Below, piece by piece: positions 57,094 through 64,000 of a stretch of DNA of 64,000 nucleotides. The DNA lies in the NCBI RefSeq assembly GCF_035590735.1, contig NZ_CP141595.1, positions 3,071,001 to 3,135,000 of the forward strand. The letters are read 5' to 3'. The DNA is from Rossellomorea aquimaris. GTDB taxonomy: Bacteria > Bacillota > Bacilli > Bacillales > Bacillaceae_B. Numbering within the stretch: position 1 is the first letter of the stretch; the number at the start of each line of letters is the position of its first letter. The position numbers were made by a program, and so were the translations under genes. The notes beneath the pieces were generated by a model. The model did not search any database, was not told the origin of the DNA, and was given only the letters and a program-made list of their open reading frames with translations.

Positions 57094-58200
57094 TTAAGCA
57101 CGGGCTAACATGCGTTCTAAAGCGAAAATCGCATTTCTTGCAGTATCTTCATCCACTTTAATGATATTTTCGGGTTTTTGCTCCATAATTTTTTCCAATG
57201 ACCATACTAAATGGGGCAAATCGATGCGATTCATCGTTAAACAAGGACACATATATGGATTTAAGGAAACGATCGTCTTATCGGGATGTTGATTGATCAG
57301 TCTTTTCACGAGATTCATTTCTGTTCCAATCGCCCAGGAAGATCCCGGAGCCGACTGGTCAATCGTTTCTATAATATATTTCGTACTTCCATTAAAATCT
57401 GATTTCTCCACCACTTCACGGCGACATTCAGGATGGACGATGATCTTCATGTCAGGGTGATTCTTCCGGATATCGTCTATATTCTTCACAGTGAAGTTTT
57501 CATGTACGGAACAGTGGCCCTTCCATAGGATCACTTTCACCCCATCAATTTCTCCTTCATAGATCAGCTCGTTTCCAATCGGATCCCAGACAGCCATTTC
57601 ACTTAAGGAAATACCAAGATCAGCCGCTGTATTACGTCCTAAGTGTTGATCAGGCAAGAAGAGAATTCGTTCCTTCTGCCCTAATGCCCATTCGACCATT
57701 TTATGAGCATTTGAAGACGTAACTGTAGCTCCTCCATTCTTTCCAACAAAGCTTTTGATTGCTGCGGTGGAATTGACATACGTGAGGGGAATGATTGTAT
57801 CACCGAATTGCTCCGTCAGTTTGATCCATGCCTTTTCCGTCTGATAAATATCTGCCATATCTGCCATGGAACACCCTGCCCTCATGTCGGGCAAGATGAC
57901 AACTTGATTTTCATCCGTTAAAATATCTGCCGTTTCGGCCATAAAATGGACCCCGCAAAACACAATGAATTCCGCTTCTTTATTTTGAGCGGATATTTGG
58001 GCAAGTTGAAGAGAATCCCCTACGGCATCAGCAAATTGGATCACTTCATCTTTTTGATAATGATGCCCTGGAATAAAAAGCTTCTTTCCCAATTGTAACT
58101 TAATTTCCCTCACTCTGTTTTCCATTTCTTCCGTTGTGAGGCTTGTAATCGATTCAGGCAAAACACCCGTTTCTTTTGTTAATTCATCCAGCAATCCCAT
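57094..58200 (-). CDS. nadA: Quinolinate synthase
   Basis: 368 aa, the long type of Bacillus. Condenses iminoaspartate with dihydroxyacetone phosphate. The three [4Fe-4S] ligands are at C110 ([10 protein letters not shown]), C230 ([11 protein letters not shown]) and C320 ([11 protein letters not shown]), the positions known for B. subtilis Nad[15 protein letters not shown] near the start binds substrate. ATG at 58200 has GGGG 7 nt upstream; the ATG two codons earlier is too close. It lies just behind the nadC stop. Its cluster probably depends on NifS encoded divergently. Confidence 0.96.
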   Translation of the reverse strand: MGLLDELTKETGVLPESITSLTTEEMENRVREIKLQLGKKLFIPGHHYQKDEVIQFADAVGDSLQLAQISAQNKEAEFIVFCGVHFMAETADILTDENQVVILPDMRAGCSMADMADIYQTEKAWIKLTEQFGDTIIPLTYVNSTAAIKSFVGKNGGATVTSSNAHKMVEWALGQKERILFLPDQHLGRNTAADLGISLSEMAVWDPIGNELIYEGEIDGVKVILWKGHCSVHENFTVKNIDDIRKNHPDMKIIVHPECRREVVEKSDFNGSTKYIIETIDQSAPGSSWAIGTEMNLVKRLINQHPDKTIVSLNPYMCPCLTMNRIDLPHLVWSLEKIMEQKPENIIKVDEDTARNAIFALERMLARA

Positions 58201-58202
58201 GT

Positions 58203-59048
58203 TCATACCCCTTTCGCTATTCTTACTTTTGCGCTGATATCAAGTGATTTCACCGAATGTGTCAAGTACCCGAGGGAGATATAATGAATACCTGTCTCTG
58301 CATAAGCGCTGAGACTTTCCCTCGTGATCCCACCCGATGCTTCCGTCACGATATGAGAGGGGACAAGGGGGATCCATTCCCGGATCGCCTCTGGACTACA
58401 GTTATCGAACATAATGACATCTGCACCGCTTTCGATCGCTTCCACTAATTGCTCCCTTGTTTCGATTTCCACTTCCACTTTCACCATATGACCAATGTGA
58501 CTTTTCACCTTTTTTACAGCATTTGTAATCGACCCCGCAAATGAAATGTGATTATCTTTCAACATGACGGCATCATAAAGGCCATTTCTGTGATTGAATC
58601 CTCCACCGGTCCTTACAGCATACTTCTCAAGCATCCGTAATCCGGGGGTTGTTTTCCGTGTATCACATAATCGAACTCCACTGTCTTTCACCTGCTGTAC
58701 GGCTCGATGGGTTTCGGTGGCAATACCGCTCATGCGCTGAACCAAATTGAGGACAACGCGTTCAGCCTGGAGAAGATCCCTCATAGGACCTCTGATTTCA
58801 GCAATCAATTGTCCCGTTTCGACCCTTTCTCCATCTTCAATGAACACGCTTGTTTGGATTGATGGATTAAAGAGCCCGAACCCAAGCTCGATCACATCTT
58901 TCCCACAAAATATACCGCTCTCTTTCATTATGAATGAAAAAGATCCTTCATCGTCTTTAGAAAACAGAGTTTCAGAAGAGTGATCTCCATCACCCAGATC
59001 TTCACGGTAAAACTCTTCAAGCATAGATTTTAGTTTCATTTTGTTCAT
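58203..59048 (-). CDS. nadC: Nicotinate-nucleotide pyrophosphorylase (carboxylating)
   Basis: 281 aa quinolinate phosphoribosyltransferase. Visible: [18 protein letters not shown] start, [17 protein letters not shown] at about 105, [41 protein letters not shown] (active-site Arg/Lys/His), and [23 protein letters not shown]. The gene begins 32 nt inside the end of nadB (GAGGGTGG before the ATG), a coupled order nadB-nadC-nadA. Confidence 0.96.
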   Translation of the reverse strand: MNKMKLKSMLEEFYREDLGDGDHSSETLFSKDDEGSFSFIMKESGIFCGKDVIELGFGLFNPSIQTSVFIEDGERVETGQLIAEIRGPMRDLLQAERVVLNLVQRMSGIATETHRAVQQVKDSGVRLCDTRKTTPGLRMLEKYAVRTGGGFNHRNGLYDAVMLKDNHISFAGSITNAVKKVKSHIGHMVKVEVEIETREQLVEAIESGADVIMFDNCSPEAIREWIPLVPSHIVTEASGGITRESLSAYAETGIHYISLGYLTHSVKSLDISAKVRIAKGV

Positions 59049-60606
59049 GATATTCCACCCTCAATCTACCTTCATTGTTTTGTAAAACCATTTTTCGTTT
59101 AAACCATTGATCATTATCTTCACGAGGAAAGTCTGATCGAATATGTCCTCCCCTGCTTTCCTTCCGTAATAAAGCGGACTCGGTCACGAGCAAGCTTACG
59201 ATCCACATGAAGTATATGTGAATCTCTTCACGTGAATTAAAATCAAGAAGCTCATGAAATGTCAGTCGCTGAGCCTTTAACCACTTCAAATGAGCGAGCA
59301 GCCCTTCTTCCTCCCGAATGATCCCGACACGATTCATCATACCTTCTTTTATATCTGCAGATTGAAAGGGGATATTCAAGGACTCCCCCTCTTTAATCTG
59401 GTGGGATGTGGAGTGGAAATGAGGTGAAGGGCTGACTCCCTTTTGAATAAGGAATTTACCCAGGCGATCTCCGTATACCAATCCTTCTAATAATGAATTG
59501 CTTGCCAGTCGATTAGCCCCGTGAATGCCGGTGCACGCAACTTCCCCGATGGCATATAACCCGGGGATATTCGTTTGCCCCACATGGTCTGTTACGACTC
59601 CACCCATCATAAAATGACATCCCGGGGAAACAGGGATCATCCCGTCCTCGATGGAAATGTTATGTTTTAAGCAAAGAGTGGAGATGGAAGGGAATTTTTC
59701 CTGGAAATCTTCTATTCTACTAATATCCAGATACACTTCCCTTCCCTTTTGCCGTTCCTTATAAATGCGTTCAGCGACACTATGCCGGGGGGCAAGTTCC
59801 AGTTGGGGATCGACTCCCTCCATGATCCTTTCTCCCTTATCATTTAACAGAAGGGCGCCTTCCCCTCTTACGGCCTCTGAAATCAGACCGCAAGTTTTCC
59901 CGTTCAACCAAAGCAGCGTCGGATGAAACTGAATAAATTCCATATCTGATAGCTTTGCCCCTGCAAGAAAGGCAAGCGCCATTCCATCTCCCGTCACAGC
60001 TGGATGATTGGAGGTAGAGGAATATAAACCACCGATTCCACCAGTTCCGAGTACGATATGGGAAGCATAGTAATAGCGGATTGAATCACTCTTATCCTTC
60101 GTTTTCACCCCACAGCAATGGCCCTTGTCATCTTTTACAAGCTCGTAAACCATTTCCCCTTCAATGAATTCAACCTTTTCCCTTGAAAGGGATTTCAACA
60201 AATACTTCACTAAATATTTCCCCGTTTGATCTCCGCCACTATGCAGGATGCGATGCGCACTATGTGCCCCCTCCATCCCCAGAGAAAGACTTCCATCCTC
60301 TTTTCGATCAAAGGGTGCTCCTTCATCCACCAGGGATTGTACGATTCTTTTTCCATCTGTTATGAGTTGATTCACACTATCTTCATCCTGGTGATAGCGT
60401 CCTGCTTCCAATGTATCTTTAAAATGGGCGTTTACAGAATCCTTTAGTTCTAAAGGTGCCGCAATCCCTCCTTGAGCAAGGTAAGAGTTACCACTTTTGA
60501 TTTTATCCTTTGTGATAATCATCACATAAAAATGATTTTGAAGCTGACGTGCCAATTGCAAGGCGGCAATGCCACTTCCAACGATGATAATATCGGTTTT
60601 TTTCAT
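59017..60606 (-). CDS. nadB: L-aspartate oxidase
   Basis: 529 aa flavoprotein. FAD motif IIIVGSGIAALQLARQL at the start, GGIAAPLELKDSVNAHFKDTLEAGRYHQDE, catalytic region HSAHRILHSGGDQTGKYLVKYLL and EFIQFHPTLLWL, second FAD segment GLYAIGEVACTGIHGANRLASNSLLEGLVYG, and a C-terminal helical domain with GGHIRSDFPREDNDQW. Oxidises aspartate to iminoaspartate for NadA. ATG at 60606 with AGGAGGG about 6 nt upstream. First gene of nadBCA, divergent from nifS, with the NiaR-type site between. Confidence 0.96.
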   Translation of the reverse strand: MKKTDIIIVGSGIAALQLARQLQNHFYVMIITKDKIKSGNSYLAQGGIAAPLELKDSVNAHFKDTLEAGRYHQDEDSVNQLITDGKRIVQSLVDEGAPFDRKEDGSLSLGMEGAHSAHRILHSGGDQTGKYLVKYLLKSLSREKVEFIEGEMVYELVKDDKGHCCGVKTKDKSDSIRYYYASHIVLGTGGIGGLYSSTSNHPAVTGDGMALAFLAGAKLSDMEFIQFHPTLLWLNGKTCGLISEAVRGEGALLLNDKGERIMEGVDPQLELAPRHSVAERIYKERQKGREVYLDISRIEDFQEKFPSISTLCLKHNISIEDGMIPVSPGCHFMMGGVVTDHVGQTNIPGLYAIGEVACTGIHGANRLASNSLLEGLVYGDRLGKFLIQKGVSPSPHFHSTSHQIKEGESLNIPFQSADIKEGMMNRVGIIREEEGLLAHLKWLKAQRLTFHELLDFNSREEIHIYFMWIVSLLVTESALLRKESRGGHIRSDFPREDNDQWFKRKMVLQNNEGRLRVEYHEQNETKIYA

Positions 60607-60631
60607 CAAAAACCCTCCTGATTATTTACAG

Positions 60632-60643
60632 GTGTCTTGACAC
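60632..60643. promoter_or_regulatory. NiaR-type operator in the nadB/nifS divergent region
   Basis: GTGTC TT GACAC, a perfect inverted repeat in the context ACAGGTGTCTTGACACAT, with TTTACA half-site-like words on both sides. In Bacillus NiaR (YrxA) with nicotinate represses both nadBCA and nifS-niaR from here. The TTGACA within it could serve as a -35; the -10 elements are not clear. Confidence 0.68.
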
Positions 60644-60727
60644 ATATATTTACACATATTTAAACTAATGACAAGAGTTTTTTACAAGACTCATATATTC
60701 AGACTATTTTAATAAAAGGCAGGTTAC

Positions 60728-61873
60728 ATGATGAACTATTTTGACTACGCAGCTACAACCCCTATAGATCCTGAAAGTTTACACGTGGTTCAAACAGTGA
60801 GTGATGAGTTCTGGGGAAATCCGAGCAGTCTTCACGACATTGGCGGAAAAGCACAGCTTCTACTGACTAAATGCAGAGAAAAACTGGCAGGGATGCTTAA
60901 GGTCCCATCTAAAGGAATATACTTTACTTCTGGAGGGACAGAAGGTAATCATTTAGCCCTTGTCACACTAGCACTAAGCAGACAAGAGAAAGGAAAACAC
61001 ATCATTTTGGGTGGTGCAGAACATTCATCCCTGCATTCTACAGCGGCTTTTCTTGAGCAATTTGGCTTTATAATTACAAAAATCCCTTTCACCTCTCAAG
61101 GGTTGATCGACCTTCAAATATTAGAAGGATCGCTTTCTGAAGACACGACCATTGTCAGCATCGGGCACGTCAACGGAGAAATCGGCACAATCCAGCCATT
61201 GAACGATATTAAGAATCTATTGAAAAGCGGTGACATTTTATTGCACAGCGATATGGTTCAATCATTCGGGAAAATGGACATCACGGAATTCACTTCCATC
61301 GTCGACAGTTTCACACTCTCTTCTCATAAAATTTATGGACCAAAGGGAGTCGGCGCACTTTATGTCAATCCTTCCCTGGACGTATCTCCCATGATCCCGG
61401 GACAGACTCATGAAGACGGGTTCAGGGGAGGGACGGTGAATCTGCCGGGGATAGCGGGATTCGCGACAGCCGCAAGTATGTGTCACGAATCCTTTTCAAC
61501 ACCGCATTTCAGTCGGTTGAGAACGTATTTCTTATCTCGATTAGAAGAACAACTGTCGGGTACTTACACCCTCTATGAAGGGCCAGCACCCGCACAGCTG
61601 CCACATGTTGTCGGACTTGGGATTCACGGCCTTGAAGGTCAATGGCTCATGCTCGAATGCAACAGGCGTGGAATGTGCATTTCCACAGGCAGTGCATGCT
61701 CGGCAGGATTACAGGATATGTCTAAGACATTGACAAGTATGGGAGTCGGGCAAAGAGCCGGAAAAGAATTCATCCGGATTTCATTCGGAAGAGAAACGAG
61801 GGAAGAACACGTAGAAGCATTGGTACAAACTTTTTCTGAAATCCATGCGGCTCACGTATCTTCCTTAACTTGA
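60728..61873 (+). CDS. nifS: Cysteine desulfurase NifS (NAD-cluster type)
   Basis: 381 aa. Second IscS/NifS-fold desulfurase of the window. MNYFDYAATTPIDPESL start, TSGGTEGNHLAL, PLP lysine in FTLSSHKIYGPKGVGALY, catalytic Cys in CISTGSACSAGLQD. In B. subtilis NifS activates NadA by supplying cluster sulfur and is encoded with niaR (yrxA) opposite nadBCA, as here. AGGCAGG precedes two adjacent ATG codons. It has diverged strongly from the YrvO-type enzyme at 18010-19152, which fits a dedicated role. Confidence 0.93.
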   Translation: MMNYFDYAATTPIDPESLHVVQTVSDEFWGNPSSLHDIGGKAQLLLTKCREKLAGMLKVPSKGIYFTSGGTEGNHLALVTLALSRQEKGKHIILGGAEHSSLHSTAAFLEQFGFIITKIPFTSQGLIDLQILEGSLSEDTTIVSIGHVNGEIGTIQPLNDIKNLLKSGDILLHSDMVQSFGKMDITEFTSIVDSFTLSSHKIYGPKGVGALYVNPSLDVSPMIPGQTHEDGFRGGTVNLPGIAGFATAASMCHESFSTPHFSRLRTYFLSRLEEQLSGTYTLYEGPAPAQLPHVVGLGIHGLEGQWLMLECNRRGMCISTGSACSAGLQDMSKTLTSMGVGQRAGKEFIRISFGRETREEHVEALVQTFSEIHAAHVSSLT

Positions 61874-61927
61874 AGAACGAGTTGTGGTATGATTTCCTAT
61901 ATAAAATTGGGGACGGAGGAGATACCT

Positions 61928-62464
61928 TTGGCAGGAAAAAAGATCCTTGGGGATGAGAGAAGACAATGGATCCTCGATAAACTAATCACAAAACAAACCC
62001 CTGTAACAGGTGGAGATCTCGCTAAGCAGACCAATGTCAGTCGTCAAGTCATCGTAAGTGACATCACATTGCTGAAAGCAAAAGGAGAGCCCATCATTGC
62101 GACCAGTCAAGGCTACCTGTACATGCCGACTTCCAATCAGGATACGTTGATTGAACGCACGGTTGCCTGTCAGCACACGCCTGAACGATCGGAAGAAGAA
62201 CTATTCTTACTTGTCGATCACGGCGTAACTGTTAAAGATGTAAAGATCGAGCACGGAGTTTACGGAGATCTAACCGCTTCGATCATGGTTTCAAACCGTA
62301 AAGAGGTAGAACAATTCATGAACAAAATTGAGAATACTGGAGCTTCCTTTCTATCGGAACTGACAGATGGAGTTCATTTACATACGTTAATGGCCCAAAA
62401 TGAAGAAACGCTGGAAAAAGCAGAAAGTGCCCTTCAGGAAGCAGGATTCTTGATACAATCATAA
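61928..62464 (+). CDS. niaR: Transcriptional repressor of NAD synthesis NiaR (YrxA)
   Basis: 178 aa. N-terminal HTH_11 winged helix (RRQWILDKLITKQTPVTGGDLAKQTNVSRQVIVSDITLLKAKGEPIIAT) and C-terminal 3H domain named after three conserved His (VDHGVTVKDVKIEHGVYGDL, TDGVHLHTL). Nicotinic-acid-responsive repressor of nadBCA and nifS. TTG start at 61928 with GGAGG 8 nt upstream. It follows nifS by 54 nt, one operon. A structured repeat begins 3 nt after its stop codon. Confidence 0.92.
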   Translation: MAGKKILGDERRQWILDKLITKQTPVTGGDLAKQTNVSRQVIVSDITLLKAKGEPIIATSQGYLYMPTSNQDTLIERTVACQHTPERSEEELFLLVDHGVTVKDVKIEHGVYGDLTASIMVSNRKEVEQFMNKIENTGASFLSELTDGVHLHTLMAQNEETLEKAESALQEAGFLIQS

Positions 62465-62587
62465 AACTAAAGCGGATGCCGGCTTGTTCAGCCCCGACAA
62501 GCATAAGGCGAGTCAACGGAAAGGCGTTTTTTGCCTTTATGGCGGCTTGACTTATGACCTCGAGTGGCTGGCCACCGGAGCTGGATG
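62465..62587 (-). repeat. Structured intergenic repeat after niaR (diverged copy)
   Basis: Begins 3 nt behind the niaR TAA with TAAAGCGGATGCCGGC and ends in GCCACCGGAGCTGGATGA. It shares with the 22091-22332 copies the CTCGAGGTCATAAG box, the AAAGGC/GCCTTT tip and the end sequences, but its inner arm is GTCAA/TTGAC instead of AACCACCC/GGGTGGTT, and the outer stem is weaker. Confidence 0.8.
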
Positions 62588-62606
62588 AGAACTAAAGTAG
62601 TATGTG

Positions 62607-62650
62607 AACAGTAAAGGCAGATCTCCAATTGGAAATCTGCCTCTTCACTG
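62607..62650. terminator. Terminator-like hairpin between niaR and pheA
   Basis: AGGCAGAT-TCCAATTGGA-ATCTGCCT, nearly perfect, extended by ACAGT/ACTGT; T-runs are weak on both sides. It separates the converging niaR and pheA transcripts. Confidence 0.6.
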
Positions 62651-62651
62651 T

Positions 62652-63503
62652 TTAATTATCCAATAAATAAGAAGAATACGTCCCGATCATCTTCACTTTG
62701 CATCCGAGAGCTTCCATTTCACTGATCGCTCCCGGCAGTAGCACATCATCCATTTCTTGGGCCACATCAATTAAGAAGAAATAATCCCCTAACCCTGTTT
62801 TCAACGGTCTAGATTCAATTTTACTTAAGTTCAATTGTCTCCAGGCAAAGGTTGATAATACCTGATGGAGAGCTCCTGATCGATCTTTCGGGAGAGTCAC
62901 CATCAAGGTCGTCTTATCCATACTTTTTTCTTGGGAAAGCGACAAGGGATCGGCCGTCTTATGTAATACGATGAACCTTGTATGATTATAGGCAAAGTCA
63001 TGTATGTTTTCATGCAGGATCGTTAACCCGTATTTTTCAGCCGCCAACTCATTTCCGATCGCCCCGAGAAACGCCTCAGGGTTCTCACTCACGAATTTGG
63101 CTGCGGCTGCCGTACTGGTCGTTTGTTCTAAAGAGACGCCCCGAAACCGCTTATGTAAAAACTTATGGCACTGTGCCAATGCGTGGGAATGGGAAAGAAT
63201 TTTTCGAATCGATTCTTCGCTATCGGTCCATTCAGGGTGTATCATTAAGTGTTGCTGAATCGCCGATGTCAATTCTGCTGTAATCGCTAAATTTGCTTCA
63301 TGAAACAAATAGTCGACTGTAATATGTACCGAGCCTTCCAAGGCATTTTCTAATGGAACAACGGCATAATCGACTTCATTCTCTATCACCGCTTCAATGC
63401 AATCGGGAATCGTTACATACGGTACCGTATCTTCTTCTGGAAACGCCTTCTTGACAGCTAAATCTGTAAAGGAAGCCTGGGGTCCTAAATACGCAATTTT
63501 CAC
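62652..63503 (-). CDS. pheA: Prephenate dehydratase
   Basis: 283 aa. Makes phenylpyruvate from prephenate. PDT catalytic domain with KIAYLGPQASFTDLAVKKAF, VPLENALEGSVHITVDYL, the catalytic Thr in EQTTSTAAAAKFVS, and NHTRFIVL; regulatory ACT domain from about 195 (TTLMVTLPKDRSGALHQVLSTFAWRQLNLSKIESRPLKTGLGDYFFLIDV) with the Phe-binding ESRP motif. GTG start at 63503 with GAGG upstream. B. subtilis has it behind pheB, as here. Confidence 0.95.
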   Translation of the reverse strand: MKIAYLGPQASFTDLAVKKAFPEEDTVPYVTIPDCIEAVIENEVDYAVVPLENALEGSVHITVDYLFHEANLAITAELTSAIQQHLMIHPEWTDSEESIRKILSHSHALAQCHKFLHKRFRGVSLEQTTSTAAAAKFVSENPEAFLGAIGNELAAEKYGLTILHENIHDFAYNHTRFIVLHKTADPLSLSQEKSMDKTTLMVTLPKDRSGALHQVLSTFAWRQLNLSKIESRPLKTGLGDYFFLIDVAQEMDDVLLPGAISEMEALGCKVKMIGTYSSYLLDN

Positions 63504-63581
63504 TCTGATCTTCCTCTCACTCTCACCAAATTTATTGAACATTCTAACACGTATAGCATCAAAGAGGAAGAGCTTTTAATC

Positions 63582-63622
63582 AAAAAAAAAGAAGCATCAG
63601 GCTCCGGAACCCAACACTTCTA
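63582..63622 (-). terminator. Terminator-like hairpin overlapping the pheB stop
   Basis: GAAGTGTT-GGGTTCCGGAGCC-TGATGCTTC forms an imperfect stem from the last pheB codons, followed by nine T on the minus strand. If active it would partly uncouple pheA from pheB. Confidence 0.6.
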
Positions 63623-64000
63623 CTTTTTCTACAAATTCTAATCGTCTCAGCTTTGAAAGTAAGTCTTCCAATCCAATCGTAAGGTCTGTCACATTCAGTG
63701 ATAGCGTGACATTCGCTCTTCCCTGCAATGGGATTGTCTGATGTATCGTCAAAATATTGCAACCATGCTTGGCTGTTTCACTAAGTAAATGAGACAGCGT
63801 GCCTGAACGATCTTCGAGATGGAAGAATAGCGTGATGATTCTCTCCTTCACCACGGTGTGAAATGGAAACACAGTATCACGATATTTATAAAAGGCACTC
63901 CGGCTTAAATCAACCCGATGGACCGCTTCCCATACTGAGTCGGCCTTGCCTCTTTCAATCAATTCTTTCGCATCCAGGGTTTTCTTCATCGCTTCGGGCA
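63597..64000 (-). CDS. pheB: ACT domain-containing protein PheB (5' end cut by the window)
   Basis: 134 complete codons are visible; the frame stays open to the window edge ([17 protein letters not shown]), so about a dozen N-terminal residues are missing compared with the 147 aa of B. subtilis PheB, and the ATG at 63989 is internal. N-terminal part is helix-turn-helix-like ([27 protein letters not shown]); the C-terminal half is an ACT domain ([47 protein letters not shown]). Although once called chorismate mutase, the family is better described as an ACT-domain regulator of unclear role. Confidence 0.92.
   Translation of the reverse strand, partial: PEAMKKTLDAKELIERGKADSVWEAVHRVDLSRSAFYKYRDTVFPFHTVVKERIITLFFHLEDRSGTLSHLLSETAKHGCNILTIHQTIPLQGRANVTLSLNVTDLTIGLEDLLSKLRRLEFVEKVEVLGSGA

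Overview
The window is a stretch of chromosome from an endospore-forming, low-to-moderate GC Bacillota, most probably a Bacillaceae species. The evidence is gene order: greA-udk-yrrO-yrrN-yrrM-mltG, alaS-ireB-ruvX-yrzB, recD2-yrrB-mnmA-iscS-cymR/rarA, tcdA-6S RNA-aspS-hisS, yrvJ/dtd-relA-apt-recJ, secDF-comN/spoVB, yajC-tgt-queA-ruvB-ruvA-bofC, coxA, safA, nadA-nadC-nadB/nifS-niaR and pheA-pheB follow the Bacillus subtilis order almost gene for gene. Species is not assigned; a Bacillus/Rossellomorea-like organism is an inference. I see no phage, insertion sequence, plasmid origin, rRNA, tRNA or CRISPR array. Lineage-specific insertions are bioB-bioY, the spore transglutaminase tgl, a GntR/ABC-transporter operon with an rsfA-like gene, a cation-efflux gene, an ArsB/NhaD-type transporter and a kinase-like gene behind safA.

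Layout. 1-9.8 kb (minus strand): transcription factor GreA, uridine kinase, the three genes for wobble 5-methoxyuridine, MltG, and the alaS operon behind an alanine T-box. 9.8-21 kb: permease YrrI, two tiny genes, a five-unit 20-nt-period repeat, biotin genes behind a BirA-type operator, and the recD2/TPR/mnmA/iscS/cymR group divergent from rarA. 21-26.7 kb: accessory region with tgl, a structured repeat family and a GntR-controlled ABC operon. 26.7-31.5 kb: tcdA, 6S RNA, aspS and hisS behind a histidine T-box. 31.7-43.9 kb: cell-wall amidase YrvJ, Dtd, RelA, Apt, RecJ, a 21-nt-period repeat, LapA-like protein, CDF transporter, SecDF, ComN. 43.9-57 kb: sporulation (SpoVB, BofC, CoxA, SafA plus kinase-like protein), protein export (YajC), queuosine (Tgt, QueA) and RuvAB. 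57-64 kb: NAD synthesis under NiaR, then pheA and the truncated pheB.

Themes. tRNA charging and wobble-region modification is strongly represented (alaS, aspS, hisS, dtd, mnmA with its sulfur donor iscS, tcdA, tgt/queA, trhP1/trhP2/trmR). Recombination and repair (ruvAB, ruvX, recJ, recD2, rarA), stringent response and purine salvage (relA, apt), and the spore envelope (safA, coxA, spoVB, bofC, tgl) are also grouped.

The least explained material is non-coding: (i) a structured repeat that in every case starts 0-3 nt after a stop codon and always in the orientation of that gene (after rarA, after the ABC permease, after niaR); (ii) two arrays of five degenerate units with exact 20-nt and 21-nt periods that differ in sequence but end in the same TTATCAAT motif; and (iii) long palindromes between udk/greA and yrzB/mltG. 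Start sites were re-set by Shine-Dalgarno spacing; thirteen genes then use TTG. Functions are assigned by reading the translations and by synteny, without database searches.
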